Of a stretch of 64,000 nt of DNA, positions 52,280 to 61,092 are shown piece by piece. Position 1 is the first letter of the stretch. Every line of letters starts with the position of its first letter. The notes beneath the pieces were generated by a model. The model made no database searches, was not told where the DNA came from, and saw only the letters and a program-made list of their open reading frames with translations. Source of the stretch: GCA-2720975 sp964469565 (GTDB lineage: Bacteria; Planctomycetota; UBA1135; GCA-002686595); the NCBI GenBank assembly GCA_964469565.1, contig CAYXZD010000008.1:62001-126000 (forward strand), read 5' to 3'. The translations under genes and the position numbers were made by a program.

Positions 52280-52855
52280 ATGGGTTCCTACTACGCGCTC
52301 TCGTCCACCTGCCAGCTGCATTTTTCTTGCGGGGATCTCACCCTGTGGGAAGGGGATGCCATTGTGAGTGCAGCCAATGAAGCCTTAGCGGGCGGCGGTG
52401 GCGTGGATGGGGCCATTCACCGCGCGGCAGGCCCAGCCCTGCTGGAGGCTTGCCAGGCCCTACCTGATTTGGGCTACGGTGTGCGTTGCCCTACCGGCCA
52501 AGCGAGAATCACACCGGCAGGGGGGCGATTGCGCTGTGACTATGTCATCCATGCCGTGGGGCCCATTTACTCCACAGCGGCCCGTTCAGCCCCCCTCTTG
52601 GTGAGCGCGTATACGTCCAGTCTCATTCTCGCTTGCGATCGGCTGGAACCGCTCAAGCGCATTGCATTCCCGGCCATCTCCTGTGGTGTATACGGCTATC
52701 CCCTTGAAGAGGCTGCCTCACTTGCCATTCGCACGGTGCGCGCCCATTTCAGTACCTTGCAGCGGATCGAGTTTGTGCTCTTCGATGAGCGCACCCTCGC
52801 TGTGTGGGAGGGTGTTGCGGCTGGCTTGATGGGGGAGCCAGCCGGGAAGACCTAG
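52280..52855 (+). CDS. Macro-domain protein, ADP-ribose binding
   Basis: The 191-residue protein matches the macro domain of the YmdB type: DAIVSAANEALAGGGGVDGA (the ADP-ribose loop, residues about 26-45), VIHAVGPIYS (about 95) and AFPAISCGVYGYPLEEA (about 130-146). Such enzymes remove acetyl groups from O-acetyl-ADP-ribose or ADP-ribose from proteins. The frame is open 285 bases further up but those residues overlap the serpin gene on the other strand. It ends 18 bases from the convergent cytochrome gene. Confidence 0.92.
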   Translation: MGSYYALSSTCQLHFSCGDLTLWEGDAIVSAANEALAGGGGVDGAIHRAAGPALLEACQALPDLGYGVRCPTGQARITPAGGRLRCDYVIHAVGPIYSTAARSAPLLVSAYTSSLILACDRLEPLKRIAFPAISCGVYGYPLEEAASLAIRTVRAHFSTLQRIEFVLFDERTLAVWEGVAAGLMGEPAGKT

Positions 52856-52873
52856 GCAGCAAACACCGCACAT

Positions 52874-55800
52874 TCACTGCTGAAAGACGCTGTGGGTCGC
52901 GTCGCCATTGGCAGCAATGTAGGCGAGCAAGTCGATGACCTCCTCACGGGTCAAGGTGACGAGGAGACCGGTGGGCATGGGGGAGGTGTCGAGGGCGATC
53001 TGCTCTGCGATTTCATCGAGACTTAGAGTGATCGTGACATCAGGTTCTTGGAGGGACTCTGCGATGGTCACGTGAGTTGCCGTTCGAGCCATGATCTGGC
53101 CAAAATACTGGCTGCCGTCCTCGAGCTCGATGGCCCAAACTCGGTGTTCATCCTTCACGCTCAGTGACGGGTCGAGAATCTGGCTGAGGAGGCTCAAGCC
53201 TGGATACTCTTGACCTGCGCGGGAGAGGTCGGCACCCACCTGCCCACCTCGGCCCTGCATGTTGTGACAGGTGACGCAACTGGCGACTTCAAACATGGCA
53301 CGGCCCTGTTCAAAATCTCGCCCGCTCATCGGGACGGCTAGATCCTGTGAAAAGTCCTCGAGTTCCCAGAACTTCACAAACGGGCGCGTTTCTGTGGCCG
53401 CACCACCTTCCAATTCTTCGGGTGAGTAAAAGCCCTGCTTGTCTTGGGTGGCTACCCGTACTTGCGCGACCTTCTCAGGCCCGATGGGATCGGCTCGGTT
53501 GCCAAATGCATTCCGCACGTAGGTCAAGACCGCCGCAATCTCCCCATCGCTGAGCATTCCGCCAAAGGGGGTCATCGGAACGAGTCCTGGGTAGGATTCG
53601 CCCATGAGTTCCATGGGACCGAGAAGCCCATTCAATGTCACCTTGATCAAGCGGTCTGTGTTTTCGGTTACCCAGGGTGAATTGGCTAACGGAGGGAAGC
53701 CCCCTGCTCTAAGTCCCATTCCATCCTCTTGATGGCAGGTGGAACAATGACCATCGCGCCCATAGATTTCAGCTCCGCGCAGGTATTGCTCGTGGTACTC
53801 CTCCGCGAGGTGAACTGGGGGGATGACCTCGGACTTTTGCTCGTTGCTCTTGCCGCTCAGGTGGGCTTGGGCAGTCCTAAACGGTTGGTTCAGCCAAGTG
53901 TCCTCAAAGGGACCCGATTGCTGGCTGATCTTGACTTCAAGCCGAGACATCACCTTGTCGCCATGAAAAAACTCGACCTGGGCACCTCCGAAGCGCCCCT
54001 CGAATTGAGGACGGTTCCAAAGGGTGACCGCGTCGATGGCGAGGGGCTCTTGGAAATGCACTTCGATCCACGGATCCTTCCCGAATGCCGTGTGACTGAA
54101 GTTGGAGCGATCACCATCGACTAAATTGGCGATTGGGTAGGCTCCGCCGTTGTACTCGCTGGATTGGGACAGCGTGGCCTGGGCGGTCACGTTCTTGCCG
54201 CCGGAGGTGATCTCCATCTCGGCCAAGTTGATGACCTTGTTGTTCCCCGGCACGGTCATGCGGAACGAACTGATGTCCTCACTTGCGAGTCCGGAGGGCT
54301 TCATGCGGACGATGAGTCCGCCCTTCTCAATGATCACTTGGTCGCTAGTGGGCTCGGGCTCAGGGGCTGGGTAGGCGGCCTCGACGGCGGCCAACACTGC
54401 TAGACCTGCCCTGGAGTCTAGCCAGGACGCCGCGGCGATGGTTTCCAGCTGCACGCGCCCATGGGTGTCTGTTGCAGCTCGTAGGAGGAGTTCCTCCTGA
54501 TTGGGGATGCGGTGTCCGTTGTAGCGCAAGACTCGCACGGCCGCCGCCCGTGCACGGAAATCCTTCGCATCCAAGAGGCGCATGAGAAGCTCCTCGTCCA
54601 CTCGATCTAGACCCCAACTCACCCACAGGGCTTCCAAAAGGTGATGTTCGTAACTCGCATCGCTTTGATCGAGGCTGTCAATCCATGGCTGCAGAGCGGC
54701 TAGAACTTCCCCCGCATCTCGTCCCCTCAGTTCACGGCGTGTCCGGTACCGGGATCGGTATTCCGGGAGAGTTAGATTGTCGAGCAGGGTTTCGATCGAC
54801 GCCCCGTCGATCTCGGCGGGCTCCACCAGTGGTCGCGAGGGGTACGTAATACGGTAGATTCGGCCGTGATCGTGGTCCCGGTGGGGGTCACGGGCGTTGT
54901 GTTGCATATGACCAATCAACGGATTGTGCCAATCCACAAGATACAGGGACCCATCGGGAGCCATTTCGAGATCCACGGGGCGGTAGTTGCCGTCGGTGGA
55001 GTGGGTGAGGTCTTGGCGCCAGGAAGTCTTGTAACCCGCTCCGTCGTCCTGGACCTTGTGCTGCTTTGTCCCTAGGAACCCAATCGTATTGTTGAGCATT
55101 AGATCGCCCTGCACTTCGTCGGGAAAGTGCCTGCTACTCATGAACTCGACTCCCGAGGTGGGCCGCACTCTGTGGGCACTCTCGATCAGATCTTTGCTGC
55201 CGGGGGTCGCCACTCCATAGCGCGGCCTAATCGATCCTGGCAGCATCCATTCGACCTTTGTGCCCGATGTGTGCAGGAAGAAGTGTTCACCCCATTCATC
55301 AAATGCGACACCCCAGGGATTGGGAATCGAGAGCTGCGCGTGGCGCTCAAGTTGCCGTCGCTGGGGTGCGAACCGATAGAATCCACCATTTGTGCCCCTC
55401 ACGGTTCCGTAAGCTGTTTCTACACTTGTGCGCAGGAAGGTCCCTTCGCACAGGATGATGGCGCCCGAGGGGTCGGCACAATAGGCGCCGATGGCATGGT
55501 GAGTGTCGTGGTCATCAAAGCCGCTGAACACAATCTCGTGCTTGTCCGCGTAGTCGTCTCCGTCTGTGTCGGACAGGAGCACAAGGTGAATCCCTTGGGA
55601 TACGTAGACGCCTTCGGGGGCTAATTCAAATCCCATCGGTAAGTGCAGACCATCAGCCCATGTGGTTTGCTTGTCGGCTTTGCCGTCGTGATCGGTGTCT
55701 TCCAGGATAATGAGCTTGTCGTCGGGGCGCGGGTCGCCGGGCCGATAGTGTGGGTAGCTCGGCATGGTGGCGACCCAAAGGCGCCCCTTGTTGTCAAAGG

Positions 55801-57010
55801 ACATCTGCACGGGGTTGGCGAGGTCGGGAAACTCGGCTTCGGTGGCCCACTGCTCGATGGCGTAGCCCTCGGGAACCGTGATAGTCGAGAGGGCCTTGGC
55901 ACCGTCAAGGAAAGTGAGCGGTCCATTTTTCCCGCCTGGCTTGTAGTTTGTTTCCACGGGCGGGAGTACGGGTGTGTCCCGGTCGCGTGCAGCGAGGTCG
56001 ATGGAAGTCCCTTGGTTCGCAGCCCAAATATTCTCATCGCGAATGAGAGTCATGGCGCGGACTTTCTCTATCTCGAAGGGGTAGTTTGCTGGTCCAAAGG
56101 GGTTGTATCGGCGGCCAAAGACATGCACTCCATTAGGCATCTTGAAATCGGTGATCCAAAACCAGTTCTTCTCCAGCACGGCCGCATGGATCAAGGCCTC
56201 CTGTTCAGCTGCGCGTGGCGCCGAGTCTCCAAATACTGCCCCGATGAGGTGGTCCGACAAGACCCTGTAACCCGCATCGTTGAGCAGGGCTCCGTCGGAC
56301 GTAAGCGGTTTGCGCGAAGTCTCGTACCATTGCAAGGAGGCGTTGTAGAGATTCACGAAGCGGACGCCGTGCTTCCCGGCGAGAGAGTCCATCACGGATG
56401 TGTATGCGGCTAGGTTTGCGTTTTGACGCTGACCGTCCGGGACATTCAAGGCAGCGGAGCGATCTTCAAAGGCCGTGGGAGAAACGAGGACAAGCTCGGG
56501 GGGAGAGTCTTGGCCGTAGTGTTGGTTCCGGGTGTGGGAGAGGAACGCATCGAGTTCAGCTTGGAAATTGGCGAGGCCTGAGACACCCTCGAAGGATTCA
56601 GAGAACCCGAAAAAGCACAGCAAGACATCAGGCCGGAGGTGATTGAGCCATTCTTCGTCCGACCAGAAATGCCCAACGCCTGCCGCCACATTCCCATCGG
56701 AATACGGTGCGTGGTAGTCCGCGGCGCCTGGGAAGCCTAGTTGGTCTGCGCGCCCGGAATGTGGCCGGAAACTGGGGGTGTTGCCCTCGTCGCAGATATT
56801 GCGGATGAACAACTGGTGGTGGGGGTAGCGCAGGTGCAGACCCGTTTCGAAGTGACCTGAATGCAGCATCCGTGAACCGAGGCCGGCTCCCATGAGGACA
56901 ACCCTGCTGCCAGGCACGAGGTCGATGGCTCCACTGTCCTGGGACCCCAGAGCTGGGGCGGTGTGCAGGCAGACCAGTATGGGGACTAGGGCAAGAAGGG
57001 GTTTGTGCAT
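52874..57010 (-). CDS. Exported SGNH / heme-binding dehydrogenase / dual cytochrome c protein
   Basis: The 1378-residue product (signal peptide LLALVPILVCLHTAPALG) has a row of domains. Residues about 25-270 look like an SGNH/GDSL hydrolase (VVLMGAGLGSRM and LLNDAGYRVLSDHL blocks). About 375-725 is a beta-propeller of the planctomycete membrane-bound dehydrogenase type. HEAT repeats (about 770-890) and a discoidin-like domain (about 940-1030, LVDGDRSNFSHTAFG) follow. Two heme-binding cytochrome c motifs, CSTCH (about 1088) and CVTCH (about 1243), close the protein. The set suggests an extracellular oxidoreductase that binds a sugar or polymer; the substrate is unknown. Confidence 0.9.
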   Translation of the reverse strand: MHKPLLALVPILVCLHTAPALGSQDSGAIDLVPGSRVVLMGAGLGSRMLHSGHFETGLHLRYPHHQLFIRNICDEGNTPSFRPHSGRADQLGFPGAADYHAPYSDGNVAAGVGHFWSDEEWLNHLRPDVLLCFFGFSESFEGVSGLANFQAELDAFLSHTRNQHYGQDSPPELVLVSPTAFEDRSAALNVPDGQRQNANLAAYTSVMDSLAGKHGVRFVNLYNASLQWYETSRKPLTSDGALLNDAGYRVLSDHLIGAVFGDSAPRAAEQEALIHAAVLEKNWFWITDFKMPNGVHVFGRRYNPFGPANYPFEIEKVRAMTLIRDENIWAANQGTSIDLAARDRDTPVLPPVETNYKPGGKNGPLTFLDGAKALSTITVPEGYAIEQWATEAEFPDLANPVQMSFDNKGRLWVATMPSYPHYRPGDPRPDDKLIILEDTDHDGKADKQTTWADGLHLPMGFELAPEGVYVSQGIHLVLLSDTDGDDYADKHEIVFSGFDDHDTHHAIGAYCADPSGAIILCEGTFLRTSVETAYGTVRGTNGGFYRFAPQRRQLERHAQLSIPNPWGVAFDEWGEHFFLHTSGTKVEWMLPGSIRPRYGVATPGSKDLIESAHRVRPTSGVEFMSSRHFPDEVQGDLMLNNTIGFLGTKQHKVQDDGAGYKTSWRQDLTHSTDGNYRPVDLEMAPDGSLYLVDWHNPLIGHMQHNARDPHRDHDHGRIYRITYPSRPLVEPAEIDGASIETLLDNLTLPEYRSRYRTRRELRGRDAGEVLAALQPWIDSLDQSDASYEHHLLEALWVSWGLDRVDEELLMRLLDAKDFRARAAAVRVLRYNGHRIPNQEELLLRAATDTHGRVQLETIAAASWLDSRAGLAVLAAVEAAYPAPEPEPTSDQVIIEKGGLIVRMKPSGLASEDISSFRMTVPGNNKVINLAEMEITSGGKNVTAQATLSQSSEYNGGAYPIANLVDGDRSNFSHTAFGKDPWIEVHFQEPLAIDAVTLWNRPQFEGRFGGAQVEFFHGDKVMSRLEVKISQQSGPFEDTWLNQPFRTAQAHLSGKSNEQKSEVIPPVHLAEEYHEQYLRGAEIYGRDGHCSTCHQEDGMGLRAGGFPPLANSPWVTENTDRLIKVTLNGLLGPMELMGESYPGLVPMTPFGGMLSDGEIAAVLTYVRNAFGNRADPIGPEKVAQVRVATQDKQGFYSPEELEGGAATETRPFVKFWELEDFSQDLAVPMSGRDFEQGRAMFEVASCVTCHNMQGRGGQVGADLSRAGQEYPGLSLLSQILDPSLSVKDEHRVWAIELEDGSQYFGQIMARTATHVTIAESLQEPDVTITLSLDEIAEQIALDTSPMPTGLLVTLTREEVIDLLAYIAANGDATHSVFQQ

Positions 57011-57202
57011 GTTGGAAACGGTGGAGAAAGGGGATGGCAATAGACTAGGCGAATGGCACAGGCCTGCGGTCACCAAACTGGGGGCGGTACAAGCGCAGAG
57101 TGACATCGTCGTTGGCGGGGAGGGTCATGCTCGCGATCATTGCCGGGACTGTGGATCAGGAATCGAACGGTTTTTTGATTGTGACGTAGTGGTGTGGGAG
57201 CG

Positions 57203-58033
57203 ATGTTGGGGGTACCCATGGAGTTTGAACCCGAGTACCCCTTGCTGCTGACTGAGGACGATGGCTCTGCGCCTCAATGCATTGCGTTTCAGGGCGGAGA
57301 GCTGTTTCTGCATTCCCAGGGCGCTCCGGGCAAGGACCGCGTGAACCAAGACGCGGCTGCCTTGGTGCGTTGGGGAGCTACAGGTGGCCTCTTGGCCGTG
57401 GCTGACGGGCTCGGGGGTAAGCCGCAAGCGGAGCAGGCTTCGGCCATTCTGGTTCGTGCGTTGGGTACGCTGGACACAAGTCCACCCGATGCACGGGGCG
57501 AATTGGGGACGCTGCTGGTGCCGGCCCTCGCTCTGGCCAATGCTGCAATCATGGACCTTGGCGTGGGGGCGGGGACGACTTTGGCCGCTGCGGAGTTTGG
57601 GGCCGATGCCGTGCGGACCCATCATGTGGGCGACTCCATGGCTGCCCTCGTGGATGCTGAGGGGCTCGTCAAGTGGCGCACGGTTGAGCACTCGCCGGTG
57701 GGCTTCGCGTTGGAGGCCGGCCTACTCACAGAACTTGAAGCCATGTCTCACCCCGATCGCCACGTGATCTCAAACATGGTTGGGTCGACCGCCATGGAGG
57801 TGGATCGCAGCGACTGGTTCCCGTGGGAGCCGGGGGACCGGCTCGTGCTGGCCAGTGATGGATTGACCGACAACATGCTGACCCAAGAGTGGGTCGAGAT
57901 GTTGTGTTCGGGGCCGCCATCGTTGGCTGGTCCAGCCCTCGTAGACCTTGCGTCCCGGCGCATGCAGTGTGGCACAGAGGCTGTCCCCGGCAAGAGCGAT
58001 GATCTCACCGTGCTCGTCTACCACCGGGCCTAA
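57203..58033 (+). CDS. PP2C-family serine/threonine phosphatase
   Basis: The protein (276 residues from 57203, 271 from the ATG at 57218, which has GGGGG before it) has the PP2C metal-binding motifs: KDRVNQDA (about residue 45), LLAVADGLGG, GAGTTLAAA, THHVGDS, VLASDGLTDNM and the last SDDLTVLVY. These coordinate two metals. It would reverse Ser/Thr kinase signals. No kinase gene is next to it. The last bases overlap a convergent small gene. Confidence 0.9.
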   Translation: MLGVPMEFEPEYPLLLTEDDGSAPQCIAFQGGELFLHSQGAPGKDRVNQDAAALVRWGATGGLLAVADGLGGKPQAEQASAILVRALGTLDTSPPDARGELGTLLVPALALANAAIMDLGVGAGTTLAAAEFGADAVRTHHVGDSMAALVDAEGLVKWRTVEHSPVGFALEAGLLTELEAMSHPDRHVISNMVGSTAMEVDRSDWFPWEPGDRLVLASDGLTDNMLTQEWVEMLCSGPPSLAGPALVDLASRRMQCGTEAVPGKSDDLTVLVYHRA

Positions 58034-58302
58034 CCCGGGTCCGTGGGGCTCCTGTCCTCTGAGCGGGGGGCGATCTTACGCATCTCGTTCCCCACGATGA
58101 CGAGGGTGGGTCCAAGCTTGAGGAGTGGCACACCCACCGCGGCGGCGATGAGTACGACACCCACCGCCGGACCGTGGGAATCGCCCAGGGTCGCTAAGGC
58201 GATGGCGCCCGCAGTCAGGAGCACCCAGAATAGCAGGGAAACTTGGGACCACTCATGCAGGAGCAATTCCAAGGGGTCGTGACTGTCGTGGGTTGGAGGC
58301 AT
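58030..58302 (-). CDS. Small membrane protein, unknown
   Basis: The 90-residue product has two hydrophobic segments (LLFWVLLTAGAIALATLG and VGVVLIAAAVGVPLLKLG) and a polar C-terminus with several acidic and basic residues. No family is recognised. It converges with the phosphatase gene and overlaps its stop by four bases. Confidence 0.5.
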   Translation of the reverse strand: MPPTHDSHDPLELLLHEWSQVSLLFWVLLTAGAIALATLGDSHGPAVGVVLIAAAVGVPLLKLGPTLVIVGNEMRKIAPRSEDRSPTDPG

Positions 58303-58416
58303 GGTGTCTAAGGATGGAGGGCAGGGAGGGGCGGACAGGAAGTGAATAGTAATTGAATCAGCCTGCTTCCCTGTGGTGTTTCCACTTGCGCGATTCCCTC
58401 CATCGCCGGAGTGATC

Positions 58417-58440
58417 GATTCGTGGGTGTCCCTGCGAATC
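58417..58440. other. Hairpin in the 5' region of the BtpA-family gene
   Basis: GATTCG-t-GGG (58417-58426) pairs with CCC-tg-CGAATC (58430-58440) around a TGT loop. It lies about 52 bases before the candidate -35 of the BtpA-family gene and well before its ATG at 58582. The gap from 58303 to 58581 holds no gene. Confidence 0.4.
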
Positions 58441-58491
58441 CCTCGGTGGCGGAGCGGGGCGTGCCTTATCTCGGGCGTGCAGCTAAGTGAC

Positions 58492-58521
58492 TTGTCGCAC
58501 TGAAGTTAGTCCGTGTACTCT
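58492..58521 (+). promoter_or_regulatory. Candidate promoter of the BtpA-family operon
   Basis: TTGTCG (58492-58497), 18-base spacer, TACTCT (58516-58521). A transcript from about 58528 would have a leader of 54 bases. Confidence 0.33.
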
Positions 58522-58581
58522 GGACACCTCATTCAAGGGAATCAGAACAGATCCTAGGGTACACCCCACTTCCGCACCGCC

Positions 58582-59439
58582 ATGAACCCGCTTCCCTTTC
58601 AACCACCCTTCTTGATTGGGGTGGTCCACCTGCCCCCTACGCCGGGGTCTCCATTGCACACTGGCGGAGCTCACACCCATGAGCCATCCGACGCCGACCC
58701 CGTTGGGGAGGCCCGCGCTTGGCTGGCCCATGCCAGAACTGACGCAAGGGCTTTGGTGGCTGGTGGTGTGGATGGGCTGATCGTGGAGAATTTTGGCGAC
58801 ACCCCTTTTTTTGCGGGGAGCGTTCCCTCCGAAACGGTGGCGAGCATGGCCCTTGCCCTAGAGGCCGTGCAAGCAGAGGCGCAAGGCATTCCGGTGGGGG
58901 TGAATGTACTGCGTAATGATGCACGCTCAGCACTAGGGTTGTGTGCTGCGACGGGGGCTTGCTTCCTGCGAATCAACGTGCACACAGGAGCCATGGTTAC
59001 CGACCAGGGGCTCATTCAGGGGCAAGCGGCCACTACCCTACGAGAGCGGGCGCGCCTTGGCTTGGCAGCCAGCATTCTGGCAGATGTGCACGTGAAGCAC
59101 GCTGTACCCCTCGGTAACCAGTCCTTGCAGGACGCGGCGCGTGACGCTGTTCTGCGTGGGCATGCGGATGGTCTCGTGATTAGTGGCATCGCCACAGGGG
59201 CGGCGGTCTTGCCAGGGGATCTCAAGGAAGTGCGCTCAGCTGTAGGACCGCACGTGCCCCTGGTACTGGGCTCGGGGTGCACTCTTGAACAAGTAGAGTC
59301 TTGGCGGGGGTTGGCCGACGGAGCCATTGTGGGCACCGCTCTCAAGCAGGGAGGCCAGGTGGGGGCAGCCGTGGATGAGCAGCGTGTCCGGGCGCTGGTT
59401 CAAGCGTGGAAGGACCAAGGCGGAGGACCGGGGGCCTGA
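58582..59439 (+). CDS. BtpA/SgcQ-family TIM-barrel protein
   Basis: The 285-residue protein matches the BtpA family: GVVHLPPTPGSPLH at the N-terminus, GGVDGLIVENFGDTPF (about residues 62-77), PVGVNVLRND, FLRINVHTGAMVTDQG and a late LVLGSGCTLEQV. BtpA was linked to photosystem assembly in cyanobacteria and SgcQ sits in sugar operons; the reaction is not settled, and the fold is that of a phosphate-binding barrel. The stop overlaps the ATG of the next gene (TGATG), so they form an operon. Confidence 0.88.
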   Translation: MNPLPFQPPFLIGVVHLPPTPGSPLHTGGAHTHEPSDADPVGEARAWLAHARTDARALVAGGVDGLIVENFGDTPFFAGSVPSETVASMALALEAVQAEAQGIPVGVNVLRNDARSALGLCAATGACFLRINVHTGAMVTDQGLIQGQAATTLRERARLGLAASILADVHVKHAVPLGNQSLQDAARDAVLRGHADGLVISGIATGAAVLPGDLKEVRSAVGPHVPLVLGSGCTLEQVESWRGLADGAIVGTALKQGGQVGAAVDEQRVRALVQAWKDQGGGPGA

Positions 59440-60224
59440 TGACTGCCAGCGCCAGTGGTGAAGGCCTGACTGCCGGTGTGGTTGTGGGGCAGTCGCGCTG
59501 TTACGGTGCGGATGCTTGGCACCGGCTGCCTGTGCGCATTGGCGAGCACGAGGTCGCGCGTGAATTGAATGGCTTGAGGGTCGCCCTTGAGTGTGCACAG
59601 GCTGAACTGAGTGAACCGCGCAGGCTAGAGTGCGAATCTGAATCGGGTCTGCCCCAGGTTTCTCGCGACCTCCTAGAGCAGCATGCTCGAGCGCTCCATG
59701 ACGCAGTGTTTATTGCAGACGTGGAGTCCTTGTTGATTGCGGAGCGCCTAAGCCTGTCCTCTGCAATTCGAAAGGTCGTGGCCGATGCGCAGCGCATGGG
59801 GCAGGTCCTCGGAGGAGTTTCGGCTGAGCGTTCCCTGCGATTAGAGGGCCTCGGCCGCAGGCTGCTTGGATGGGTGGAGCCGGTTCCCCTTGAGGGTCCG
59901 CGAATTCCGAGGGTTATGGTGCTCGCGGGTCAGCTTGAACTCTCGGATCTCTTGCCGTGCGGACCGGTTCGGCCGGTGGCGGTGGTTTGTGGGGCGAGGG
60001 ACGTACGGCCGGGGCTTCTGCCGTGGCTGCATGCTTACGAGATCGTGGCTCTTGTCAACGTGGGGGAGGCGATCAAGCACCTTCCCTGTGGAGTGGAGCT
60101 CAAAGTGAGCGTTCCAAGCTCGGGGCCCGGCGCCGTGGGTTGGGTCAGTTCAGGCGCTCCACCTGTGGGGAGCCTTGCACCGGCTGCGCCACAATTCCCT
60201 GAGCCCGTGAATCCCCCGCGCTGA
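59439..60224 (+). CDS. PTS enzyme I N-terminal-like protein lacking the active-site histidine
   Basis: The 261-residue protein follows the enzyme I N-terminal layout: a start strand LTAGVVVGQSRCYG, a helical HPr-binding-like part (residues about 38-140; EHEVARELNGLRVALECAQA) and a swivelling-domain part (about 145-245; RVMVLAGQLELSDLLPCG). Enzyme I would have GGRTSH here, but this protein reads GARDVR (residues 185-190), so the phospho-histidine is absent. There is no PEP-binding barrel. It may be a regulatory relic. The start overlaps the BtpA-like stop, and the end overlaps thrB on the other strand by 80 bases. Confidence 0.6.
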   Translation: MTASASGEGLTAGVVVGQSRCYGADAWHRLPVRIGEHEVARELNGLRVALECAQAELSEPRRLECESESGLPQVSRDLLEQHARALHDAVFIADVESLLIAERLSLSSAIRKVVADAQRMGQVLGGVSAERSLRLEGLGRRLLGWVEPVPLEGPRIPRVMVLAGQLELSDLLPCGPVRPVAVVCGARDVRPGLLPWLHAYEIVALVNVGEAIKHLPCGVELKVSVPSSGPGAVGWVSSGAPPVGSLAPAAPQFPEPVNPPR

Positions 60225-61092
60225 GTCCGATCGCCATCGCCTCGGCGATCGGCTCCATGGCTTCGATGGGTCCCACGGCGACCAGACCGGATCCAGCCCC
60301 GCTCAAAGTGGCTGAATAGGCGCCCGCCTCGACCGCTAGTGCTAGGGCCTGGGCAGACCCCGGGATGAGGGGCAAGCGGTATTGGATGTGGAGCCGTTCT
60401 TGAAACCCTTCTCGAATCCAATCGCCATGGCCCGTGCGCAATCCTTCGAGGAGGAGGGCGAGCCTGCGGGGGTTCTCGGCGGCGTCAGTGTGTGGCACTC
60501 GTTCGGGCAACGCCTGGCGCGCCTCGGCTGTGGGTAGCGCCTGCGAAGGCCAAGCGAGTGCGAATCCGAGCTCAGAGTGAATGGGAGGCCGCAGGACTCG
60601 CATGCGATCGCTGCACGGAACGGCTAAGGTGCATCCACCCAAAAGTGAGGCCGTGCCGTTGTCAGGATGACCATCCATTTGCAGGGCGAGTTCGAGCATG
60701 GACTGATCGGGTTCGCTGTGAAGGTCCTGTGTGGCTACCGCACGTGCAAGGCAGATACCGGCGGCGAGAGCAGCCCCGCTTGAGCCGATCCCTCGGCCCA
60801 CTGGGATCTCGGAATGTGCGCGCAACTCAAATCCGCAGGGCGTTTCAACGTTGAACAGACCGAGGCTCCGCTCGAAGGCCTGCACAAGGAGGTTCTCTTT
60901 GCCCATGGGCCAACCGGCGGCTTCGCCAGTGCATGGCCCCAGGTTGTGTTCGGAACCTTGAGTCGGGCGGCACTCAACATCGAGGAAAAGCGAGAGCGCG
61001 AGGCCTAGGCAATCGAAACCCGGCCCCAGATTGGAAGTGGAGCCGGGTACTCGCACGCGCAGTGCGCCAGGGGTCGAACGAGCCTTGGACAT
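60145..61092 (-). CDS. thrB: Homoserine kinase
   Basis: The 315-residue GHMP kinase phosphorylates homoserine in threonine synthesis. The ATP-binding motif is PVGRGIGSSGAALAAG (about residues 97-112). PGSTSNLGPGFDCLGLAL at the N-terminus and DGHPDNGTASLLGG are also typical. The stop region overlaps the convergent enzyme-I-like gene by 80 bases, an unusual arrangement. thrA and thrC are not in the window. Confidence 0.93.
   Translation of the reverse strand: MSKARSTPGALRVRVPGSTSNLGPGFDCLGLALSLFLDVECRPTQGSEHNLGPCTGEAAGWPMGKENLLVQAFERSLGLFNVETPCGFELRAHSEIPVGRGIGSSGAALAAGICLARAVATQDLHSEPDQSMLELALQMDGHPDNGTASLLGGCTLAVPCSDRMRVLRPPIHSELGFALAWPSQALPTAEARQALPERVPHTDAAENPRRLALLLEGLRTGHGDWIREGFQERLHIQYRLPLIPGSAQALALAVEAGAYSATLSGAGSGLVAVGPIEAMEPIAEAMAIGLSAGDSRAQGIVAQPVQGSPQVERLN

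Noticed and set aside
52874..57010. Two separate genes (hydrolase and dehydrogenase)
   Set aside because: The frame is continuous, with no stop between the domains and no internal signal peptide.
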